This document shows, in pieces, positions 6,309 through 12,228 of a stretch of DNA of 18,757 bases. Numbering within the stretch: position 1 is the stretch's first letter; each line of letters opens with the position of its first letter. Below the pieces are notes generated by a model that was not told where the DNA came from, searched no databases, and saw only the letters and a list, made by a program, of their open reading frames with translations. Source of the stretch: CAZEQD01 sp964514305 (GTDB lineage: Bacteria > Acidobacteriota > Aminicenantia > Aminicenantales > Aminicenantaceae); contig CAZEQD010000038.1 of NCBI GenBank assembly GCA_964514305.1, forward strand, positions 1-18,757, given 5' to 3'. A program made the position numbers and the translations under genes.

Positions 6309-7748
6309 CTACAACATGTTTTGCTCTAAGTTTTCGATAAACAAGCGGATATAATCTGAACGAGGCACTATACTTTTGAGGATTTGAGCCGCCAGAGTTA
6401 GAGCCTTAGTTGGAGAAAGGCAGAATTTCATCTCCAGAAATTTCTGGCGGTACTGGCGGACTTTATCCTTGACCTTAGCTTTATTGATAACTACTTCAGC
6501 AATATAAGCAGCCAGTTCATCGAAATCACCCTCGACCATGCCAAAACGAGTCATTTCTTGAACCCCCATTCGGATACCGCTGGGCTCAAGGAAAGTCTCA
6601 TCATCTGGAAGAGCCTGGTAGTTGGTAATAATATTATTCTCTTCTAACCTGCGGGCAATTTCCTGGCCATGGCCATAAGCCTTGACCCGAATTAGAACCT
6701 GATGAGTTTCAGTGAAACCGTCTTCTGGGTCTCCTTCCACTTGGATTCCTTTATCCTTCAAAGCCCTAGCTAAAGCTTTAGCATTAAGACGGACTTGCCT
6801 TTGGTAGTCATCTCTAAACTCATTCATTTCATAAGCAGCCATCAGCAATCCTAACAAGGTCCCTAAATGATGGTTGCTGGTAGAGCCGGGAAAAGCCCGA
6901 CTCTTTATATCCAACCACAAAGGGCGAAGCCGGCTGCCTTTGGGGAAGTTACCAACGACAAGCCCCCGCTGAGGCCCAAAGAATGTCTTGTGAGTGCTTC
7001 CAGTTACAACATTGGCTCCTTCTTCTAATGGCTTCTGAAAGGCTCCGTATAAACCTAAGACATGAGCCATATCATACATAATTACGGGTGGTAGTTCCCA
7101 ATTCTTGGTTAATTCAGCTACCTTCTTGATTGGCTCTTGATAAATAAACATACTCTTGCCAAAGACCAACAGCTCAGGTTTATGATCTTCAAGAATCTCG
7201 GCCAAACGCTGAATGTCTAATTTATAGGGATTATCCTTGACAACTGGAAAATTGATGACATTCTCTTTCCTTGTCTGGGGATCCTCCTCAACATAGTTGA
7301 ATAGGGCTCCCATAGGCTGAGAGCTGAGATGACCTCCTTTGGTCAGATCATTATTCATAACTAGGCTCATCTTGCGCATCGGCTGTCCCTCAGCTCGCTT
7401 ACGATTGAGGAAGCGGACCATTGCTTTAAACACTACTTCATTGGCCATTTGGCCGCTTACAGGTCTTAATTCCACTTCTGTGCAGCTAAAAAAACGCCGC
7501 ATCTCTTCTCTTAATTCCTCTTCTACATCTCTAATAAAATCTGTGCCTTGATAGAAATAAACCTCATTACCTTTCATAGTTCTATGTTCTGCATATCTAC
7601 CTGAGGGATCAGAAATCTCACACATTTTAACTAATAAAGAGGGTGTCATCTCAGAAGGAATCAGATTAAAAGATTCTCTTTGTCTCCAGCAATTATTTTC
7701 GACAATTCTTGTGGTTAATGATGTAACTTTTTCATAAAACGAAGCCAT
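6309..7748 (-). CDS. glyA: divergent serine hydroxymethyltransferase-like PLP enzyme
   Basis: 479 aa, about 60 longer than typical bacterial GlyA. SHMT interconverts serine and glycine while charging tetrahydrofolate with a one-carbon unit. The fold-type I PLP landmarks are present: NLIPSE (28-33, usual NLIASEN), YAE (52-54), GGHL with H140, DMAH (226-229) and the PLP-lysine in GSTHKTFFGP (K254). The carboxylate-binding arginine is in SGIRMG (R393). The usual GKRYY-type stretch is replaced by KGNEVYFYQGTDF, and the glycine-rich FPGxQGGP segment reads FPGSTSNHH. It is thus a distinct SHMT clade. It could be the housekeeping enzyme, or act on another beta-hydroxy or alpha-methyl amino acid. Its ATG directly abuts the rpiB stop (TAAATG), with an AAAGGAGTGA ribosome site inside the rpiB end. 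The rpiB-glyA order, which I recall from several bacteria, supports a GlyA role. Confidence 0.8.
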   Translation of the reverse strand: MASFYEKVTSLTTRIVENNCWRQRESFNLIPSEMTPSLLVKMCEISDPSGRYAEHRTMKGNEVYFYQGTDFIRDVEEELREEMRRFFSCTEVELRPVSGQMANEVVFKAMVRFLNRKRAEGQPMRKMSLVMNNDLTKGGHLSSQPMGALFNYVEEDPQTRKENVINFPVVKDNPYKLDIQRLAEILEDHKPELLVFGKSMFIYQEPIKKVAELTKNWELPPVIMYDMAHVLGLYGAFQKPLEEGANVVTGSTHKTFFGPQRGLVVGNFPKGSRLRPLWLDIKSRAFPGSTSNHHLGTLLGLLMAAYEMNEFRDDYQRQVRLNAKALARALKDKGIQVEGDPEDGFTETHQVLIRVKAYGHGQEIARRLEENNIITNYQALPDDETFLEPSGIRMGVQEMTRFGMVEGDFDELAAYIAEVVINKAKVKDKVRQYRQKFLEMKFCLSPTKALTLAAQILKSIVPRSDYIRLFIENLEQNML

Positions 7749-8219
7749 TTAACTCACTCCTTTCTTTTTTGATTTGAAATTCTTCTCTTCTAGCTTCAGG
7801 ATTTTATTGATCCTTCTCTGATGGCGGCCTTTTTCAAAATCTGTCTCTAGCCAAATCTTGACTATGGCTAGGGCTTCATCTAAGGGAAGGACCCTCCCTC
7901 CTAAAGTTAAACAGTTAGAATCGTTATGCCGACGACTCATGGTTGCTGAATATTCATCCCAACAAGGCGTGGCTCTAATACCTTTATATTTATTGGCCAC
8001 GATGGCCATGCCTAAGCCGGTACCACAGATTAAAATGGCCCGTTGATAATTTCGCTCTAAAACCTGTTCTATTGCCTTCTCAGCATAATCAACATAATCT
8101 ACCTTTTCTCCAGGTCCACAGCCAAAATCTTGGCAATCAACTCCTTCTTTTTTCAAGAATGAGACTATGCCTTTCTTTAACTCATAGCCAGCATGATCTG
8201 AGGCTAAAACTATCTTCAT
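7749..8219 (-). CDS. rpiB: ribose-5-phosphate isomerase B
   Basis: 156 aa, family-typical. RpiB interconverts ribulose-5-phosphate and ribose-5-phosphate in the cytoplasm, supplying PRPP for purine synthesis. The RpiB/LacAB signatures are ASDHAG (6-11), the catalytic-cysteine loop ICGTGLGMAIVANKYKGIRA and the phosphate/ring-opening motif RRHNDSNCLTLGGR. The C-terminus is lysine-rich. The start has a good ribosome site (AAGGAGAG, about 5 nt before ATG). It is the first gene of an rpiB-glyA pair with no gap. The related LacA/B or allose-6-phosphate isomerases are less likely, as no such sugar genes are nearby. Confidence 0.95.
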   Translation of the reverse strand: MKIVLASDHAGYELKKGIVSFLKKEGVDCQDFGCGPGEKVDYVDYAEKAIEQVLERNYQRAILICGTGLGMAIVANKYKGIRATPCWDEYSATMSRRHNDSNCLTLGGRVLPLDEALAIVKIWLETDFEKGRHQRRINKILKLEEKNFKSKKKGVS

Positions 8220-8241
8220 TCCATCTCTCCTTTTTTGGACT

Positions 8242-8250
8242 ATTATAACA
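8242..8250 (-). promoter_or_regulatory. extended -10 promoter for rpiB-glyA
   Basis: The minus strand has TGT followed by a perfect TATAAT (8247-8242), an extended -10 element that can work with a weak -35. The TTTCTT 17 nt further up is a poor -35. The distance to the rpiB start leaves a short leader containing the ribosome site. Confidence 0.5.
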
Positions 8251-8328
8251 ATAATCTAAGAAACAAGAAAATTCATTGTTCTATCTCTGAAAAAGTTGAA
8301 ATTTGAAAAATACAATTTTATAATATTT

Positions 8329-8399
8329 TTGAGGATGTCGCCTCCTTCCTTTGGAGAATCTTTTCACCCCCTTCTATCTCCTTTAGGCGACATCCTCAA
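8329..8399. repeat. perfect 15-bp inverted repeat with 41-nt loop
   Basis: The arms ttgaggatgtcgcct (8329-8343) and aggcgacatcctcaa (8385-8399) are exact reverse complements. The loop (8344-8384) holds a second 5-bp stem, ggaga/tctcc (8353-8357 with 8377-8381). It sits in the 273-bp gap between the ctpA stop and the rpiB promoter. No T-run follows on either strand, so a standard terminator is unlikely. It could be a miniature repeat element, a processing hairpin or a protein-binding site. Confidence 0.75.
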
Positions 8400-8492
8400 C
8401 CTAATAAGTACTCTTTAATTTTTGGCTTCAATAAAAAGGATTTAATACCAGGTTAGTCAACCCGAAGGAAAAAAGAAAATTTAATAATTCAA

Positions 8493-10055
8493 TTAGCTAA
8501 TTAACTTTTCTGCTTCAGGCAAGACTTCAATTGCTTTGAGGACCACGGAGTCGCTCTTTCTATAAGCTTTTAGCCCCTCTTCTAAACCCCACAAGGATGA
8601 AAATATTTCCCTCTTCAGCTCTCTTTTAATCTCTTCTTTGGCTGCGGCAAATTCCTCTGCATTATACTTAATTTTATTATTCTTTAGATAATTTTTAAAA
8701 TCTTCAAAGACTTGATTGTCAACAACAAAATTATGGTCAATTACTTTTTTCCCTTCATAAACATTCTGGGAAGAACTAGATTTATCCGGAAAAATAAATT
8801 TTTTGGAAAGAGGGGTTTTATGCCTTACAAACTTCTGACCATAAGAGAAAAAAACACCTTTCAGGAGTAAACTGGCTGTTAGCTTTTGGAAAGAATATTC
8901 TACTTTATAGTCAGGGGAAATGCCACCTTCTCCAAGAACTTTTCTGCCTTTGCGGGTATAGCGGACTTCCCTCTGTTTCGGAGGAACTTTTTTATTCAAA
9001 TAATAATCTTCAGGATGAGTATAATCTCTTTGAATTGATCTTCCGCTGGGAGTAAAATACTTAGCTGTAGTTAAAGCCACGGCAATATTAGGAGCCAGAG
9101 GAAAGACAGTCTGGACCAATCCTTTTCCCCAAGAATTCTCTCCAACTATCAAACCTCTATCATTATCTTGAATAGCTCCGCTTACAATTTCAGGAGCACT
9201 AGCCGTTCCCCGATCAATCAAAATCACCAGAGGGAGATTTTCATACTGGCTGTTGTTTAAAGCTTCGAATTCTTTATTATAATATTTGTTCCTGCCTCTA
9301 ATAGAAACTATAGGAGAACCCTTGGGCAAAAACTCATCAGAAATTTCAATGGATTGGACGAAAGTACCACCTCCATTACCTCTTAAATCGAGGATAAGTT
9401 TTTTCATACCCTGGCTAACGAGTTGCTTCATTTTTTCTTCAAACTCCTTGGTGGTAGTCGAAGAAAAATTGCGGATAAATATGTAACCGATATCCTTTTG
9501 CAAAAGAAATGCATAGGGAACACTATGGAGAGAAATTTCTTCACGAACAATTGTTACCTTGAAGGGTTTATCAAGCCCCTCTCTAACAATAGTAATCTCC
9601 ACCTTGGTGCCTTTAGGCCCTCGCAGTTTCTGCATAGCTTCAAAGCTGGTAATAGACTTAGTACTTTGACCATTAATTTCAGAAATAATATCCCCGGCTT
9701 GAATACCCAAGCGAGAAGCAGGCCCGCCTTCAATCGGAGAAATTACGACCAGCCGATCTTCCTGTTTTTGAATCATAATGCCTAAGCCATAATATTTACC
9801 CACCTGTTCTTCTCTAAGCCGGGCGAAATGATCTGGATCCAAGAAATAAGAATGAGGATCTAAACTTTGAAGCATACCTCTTATGGACGAGTAGATAAGC
9901 TTCTTCCGGTCAACTTTTTGATAGTAATTGGTCTCTACCAGGGAAACCAAGGAGGAGACCTTCTTTAAGTATGGACTCCAGCTGTCTTCTTCATGGGTTG
10001 GAAGGAGAAAAAAGAGAAAAATTAGGAGAAAAAAAATTAATGATTTTCTTTTCAT
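8493..10055 (-). CDS. ctpA: S41-family carboxyl-terminal processing protease (CtpA-like)
   Basis: 520 aa. These serine proteases act outside the cytoplasmic membrane and trim or degrade envelope proteins. Residues 1-20 are a Sec signal or anchor: KRK, then a run of Leu, Ile and Phe. A PDZ domain (about 88-170) has YYGLGIMI and GIQAGDIISEINGQ. The protease core shows DLRGNGGG (223-230), the catalytic Ser286 in GTASAPE, and Lys311 with Gln315 in SWGKGLVQ, so the Ser/Lys dyad is intact. The roughly 150-residue C-terminal part after FTPSGRSIQRD is lysine-rich and I could not assign it. No Shine-Dalgarno is visible; the ATG follows a T/A run. It is divergent from tatA across 132 bp. Confidence 0.94.
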   Translation of the reverse strand: MKRKSLIFFLLIFLFFLLPTHEEDSWSPYLKKVSSLVSLVETNYYQKVDRKKLIYSSIRGMLQSLDPHSYFLDPDHFARLREEQVGKYYGLGIMIQKQEDRLVVISPIEGGPASRLGIQAGDIISEINGQSTKSITSFEAMQKLRGPKGTKVEITIVREGLDKPFKVTIVREEISLHSVPYAFLLQKDIGYIFIRNFSSTTTKEFEEKMKQLVSQGMKKLILDLRGNGGGTFVQSIEISDEFLPKGSPIVSIRGRNKYYNKEFEALNNSQYENLPLVILIDRGTASAPEIVSGAIQDNDRGLIVGENSWGKGLVQTVFPLAPNIAVALTTAKYFTPSGRSIQRDYTHPEDYYLNKKVPPKQREVRYTRKGRKVLGEGGISPDYKVEYSFQKLTASLLLKGVFFSYGQKFVRHKTPLSKKFIFPDKSSSSQNVYEGKKVIDHNFVVDNQVFEDFKNYLKNNKIKYNAEEFAAAKEEIKRELKREIFSSLWGLEEGLKAYRKSDSVVLKAIEVLPEAEKLIS

Positions 10056-10068
10056 TTTAAAAAAAACA

Positions 10069-10097
10069 ATACTACCAGAGGAGCAAAAAATTGTAAA
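10069..10097 (-). promoter_or_regulatory. candidate promoter for ctpA
   Basis: The minus strand reads TTTACA (10097-10092), 17 nt, then TAGTAT (10074-10069). If used, transcription would begin within about 10 nt of the ctpA ATG, leaving almost no leader. That would fit the missing Shine-Dalgarno sequence. The motif match is moderate. Confidence 0.35.
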
Positions 10098-10110
10098 GTG
10101 AACTAATCAT

Positions 10111-10120
10111 GTGAATTCAC
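10111..10120. promoter_or_regulatory. palindrome GTGAATTCAC between divergent promoters
   Basis: A perfect 10-bp palindrome lies 10 nt upstream of the tatA -35 and 13 nt upstream of the candidate ctpA -35. An extra GTGAA half-site is at 10098-10102. The position suits a regulator acting on both genes, but no cognate regulator is known here. Confidence 0.35.
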
Positions 10121-10130
10121 CCCTTTCATA

Positions 10131-10159
10131 TTGACTTATATTGATGGAAAGGCTATATT
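10131..10159 (+). promoter_or_regulatory. sigma-70-type promoter for the tatA operon
   Basis: TTGACT (10131-10136), a 17-nt spacer and TATATT (10154-10159) form a near-consensus promoter. It would start transcription about 20 nt before the tatA ATG at 10188. It probably drives the whole plus-strand run to 15689. Confidence 0.7.
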
Positions 10160-10187
10160 TCCAAATGCTCTTATTTAGAAGAAAACA

Positions 10188-10433
10188 ATGTTCGGAAACA
10201 TCGGTTTTCCAGAACTTCTTATTATATTAACTATAGCTTTGCTCATCTTTGGACCCAAAAAGCTGCCTGAAGTAGGACGATCTATTGGCCGAGCCCTTAG
10301 AGAATTCAGAAGAACATCAGATGAAATAAAAGAAAAAATTGAAGAAGAAATCCAGACTGAAGATTTAAAAGAAATTAAAGAAGAAATAGAGAAGGATACC
10401 GAAAGTAATGAGGAAGGGAAAAAAATCTCCTGA
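10188..10433 (+). CDS. tatA: Sec-independent translocase protein TatA
   Basis: 81 aa. TatA oligomers form the membrane-permeation part of the twin-arginine translocase, which exports folded proteins. A short N-terminal membrane helix (about 5-20) is followed by the FGPKKLPE hinge and an amphipathic helix (VGRSIGRALREFRRTSDEI). The tail is charged and mostly Glu/Lys. No separate TatB is present, so this may be a TatA/E serving both roles. Only a weak ribosome site (AGAAG) precedes it. It overlaps tatC by 26 nt. Confidence 0.93.
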   Translation: MFGNIGFPELLIILTIALLIFGPKKLPEVGRSIGRALREFRRTSDEIKEKIEEEIQTEDLKEIKEEIEKDTESNEEGKKIS

Positions 10434-11181
10434 CGAGATGACCTTCCTTGAACATCTCGAAGATTTAAGAAAAAGGCTATTCTATTCCTTTATTGTTGTT
10501 ATTGTAGCTGTTATTCCTGCCTGGATCTTAAGTAAAAACATCTATAGAATTCTGGCCCAACCAGTAACAAAATATTTACCAGAAGGTACTAAGCTAGCCT
10601 ACACCCATCTTACTGCTCCTTTCTTGGTCTATATTAAAGTATCTTTTTTAGCTGCTATCTTTTTCACAGCACCATTCATCTTCCTCCAGTTTTGGTACTT
10701 TGTTGCTCCTGGCTTATATCAAAAGGAAAAAAAATATGTCTATCCTTTTGTCTTCTTTACCTCTTTCTTTTTTATCTTAGGGGCTCTCTTTGGCTATTTC
10801 GTGGCTTTTCCCTTTGCCTGCAATTTTTTCCTTAAATTGGGCAGCGATTTCCAGCCGGTTATCACCATAGACCAGTATTTCAGCCTGGCCCTCAGATTGC
10901 TTCTGGGTATTGCTTTAGTTTTTGAAATGCCCACTCTTATTTTCTTTTTATCCCGGATAGGCATAGTCACTTCCCGCTGGATGATAAAAAATTTTAAATA
11001 TGCAGTCTTAGTCGTCTTCATCATTGCTGCTATAATCACCCCCAGCCCTGATATTATAAACCAAACCATCCTGGCTGTGCCGATGTTGGCCCTTTATGGT
11101 GTCAGTATCTTAATTGCTTTGATCTTCGGCAAAAAACATCCTAAGCCAAAAGATGATTCAGAGCAAAATTTAGCAGGATAA
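10408..11181 (+). CDS. tatC: Sec-independent translocase protein TatC
   Basis: 257 aa. TatC is the polytopic membrane receptor that binds twin-arginine signal peptides. The cytoplasmic N-terminus has the diagnostic MTFLEHLEDLRKRL, followed by about six hydrophobic membrane segments. Family features include FEMP in the membrane and a NF(K)Y-type loop before segment five. I used ATG at 10408 because GAAGGA lies 11 nt before it. ATG at 10438, at the conserved MTFLEHL, is an alternative with no close ribosome site. The stop is followed after one base by the next gene's ATG. Confidence 0.95.
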   Translation: MRKGKKSPDEMTFLEHLEDLRKRLFYSFIVVIVAVIPAWILSKNIYRILAQPVTKYLPEGTKLAYTHLTAPFLVYIKVSFLAAIFFTAPFIFLQFWYFVAPGLYQKEKKYVYPFVFFTSFFFILGALFGYFVAFPFACNFFLKLGSDFQPVITIDQYFSLALRLLLGIALVFEMPTLIFFLSRIGIVTSRWMIKNFKYAVLVVFIIAAIITPSPDIINQTILAVPMLALYGVSILIALIFGKKHPKPKDDSEQNLAG

Positions 11182-11182
11182 A

Positions 11183-11725
11183 ATGGTCAAATTAAAAGCT
11201 AGGCTAATTGGGCTGACCGGAACCAATGGGGCAGGCAAAGGAGAAGTAGCCAATTTTCTCAAAAAAAAAGGCTATGCTTATTATTCTCTTTCTGATATAG
11301 TTCGCCAGGAGCTCAGCCAAGAAGGAAAAGAATTAAGCCGTAACAACCTGATTAAAACGGGCAATGAATTACGAGAAAAATTTGGGGCTGACATCCTAGC
11401 CAGGTTAATTGTTAAAAAAATTAAAGGTAAAACAGTTATCGACAGCATCAGAAACCCCAAAGAAGTTGAATACTTGAGGCAGCAAAAAGATTTTATCTTG
11501 ATTGCGGTCGATGCTCCAGTTACTCTCAGGTTTAAAAGAATAAAAAAAAGAGGAAGGAAAGAATCAGTTTCTACTCTTCAAGAATTCATCCAGAAAGAAG
11601 CTGAAGAAATGACTAGTAACCAAAAGGGCCAGCAGCTTCAGACCTGTATAAAAATGGCTGACATTAAAATAACAAATGAAGGCAGCCTTGAGGAACTTTA
11701 CCAAAAATTGGAGAAATTATTATGA
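11183..11725 (+). CDS. P-loop nucleotide kinase-like protein (UPF0200 / dephospho-CoA-kinase-like)
   Basis: 180 aa. A Walker A motif, GTNGAGKG (13-20, with K19), sits at the N-terminus. SLSDIVRQEL (35-44), the GNELREKFGADILA region (60-73) and VIDSIRNPKEVEYLR (85-99) follow. The later AVDAP (108-112), with RFKRIKKRGR after it, resembles the lid and base region of small nucleotide kinases. To my memory the overall pattern is that of UPF0200 proteins, best known from archaea, related to adenylate, CMP and dephospho-CoA kinases. The substrate is unknown. It overlaps the next gene, dCMP deaminase, by 4 nt (ATGA), which suggests a joint role in nucleotide metabolism. Tat is only its upstream neighbour. 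Confidence 0.75.
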   Translation: MVKLKARLIGLTGTNGAGKGEVANFLKKKGYAYYSLSDIVRQELSQEGKELSRNNLIKTGNELREKFGADILARLIVKKIKGKTVIDSIRNPKEVEYLRQQKDFILIAVDAPVTLRFKRIKKRGRKESVSTLQEFIQKEAEEMTSNQKGQQLQTCIKMADIKITNEGSLEELYQKLEKLL

Positions 11726-12228
11726 AAAAAAGAATATCCAAGGACGAATACTACTTAAATATCGCCAAAGAAGTGGCCCGTCGCAGCACTTGTTTCCGTC
11801 GATCAATAGGAGCCCTTATTGTTCGGGATGATCAAATTATTTCCACTGGATATGTTGGCGCTCCCCGTAAAACCAAAGACAGCCTGGAACATGGGTTTTG
11901 TTTAAGAGATAAGCTGAATATCCCTCACGGCCAACGTTATGAACTCTGCCGCAGTGTCCATGCTGAACAAAATGCTATCATCAATGCCGCTCGGGCCGGC
12001 GTAAGCCTCCTGGGAGGAGACATCTATATCTACGGCAGCCGCCCCGGAAAAGAAGAACCAATTGATGCTTACCCCTGTTTTATCTGTAAAAAAATGATAA
12101 TTAACGCTGGTCTTAATCGGGTTATCTGTTCTACAGCTGAGGGTAAAATGAAAATATTCTTAGTCAGCGATTGGGTTAAGGACTGGCAGCAAGGAGATAT
12201 AATCGATGATCAACATCAGTATGGATAG
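11722..12228 (+). CDS. deoxycytidylate (dCMP) deaminase
   Basis: 168 aa. It belongs to the zinc-dependent cytidine deaminase fold and should convert dCMP to dUMP for thymidylate synthesis. The active-site zinc motif is HAE (H80, E82) with PCFIC (C119, C122). The N-terminal region has RSTCFRRSIGALIV and TGYVGAP, and GFCLRD with GQRYELCRSVHAEQNA is typical of the dCMP deaminase group. The residues that decide CMP versus dCMP or dCTP use cannot be judged here. It overlaps the kinase-like gene by 4 nt and the following SIS gene by 23 nt. Confidence 0.9.
   Translation: MKKRISKDEYYLNIAKEVARRSTCFRRSIGALIVRDDQIISTGYVGAPRKTKDSLEHGFCLRDKLNIPHGQRYELCRSVHAEQNAIINAARAGVSLLGGDIYIYGSRPGKEEPIDAYPCFICKKMIINAGLNRVICSTAEGKMKIFLVSDWVKDWQQGDIIDDQHQYG
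12191..12196 (+). promoter_or_regulatory. ribosome binding site of the SIS-domain gene
   Basis: AAGGAG lies 9 nt before ATG 12206, inside the end of the deaminase gene. This supports 12206 rather than the internal ATG at 12221 as the start. Confidence 0.6.

Noticed and set aside
8329..8399. Intrinsic terminator of ctpA
   Set aside because: The stem is strong, but the 41-nt loop is long and no T-tract follows on the minus strand.
10438..10440. Internal ATG as tatC start
   Set aside because: It matches the conserved MTFLEHL but has no close ribosome site, while ATG 10408 has GAAGGA at usable spacing. The choice is not certain.
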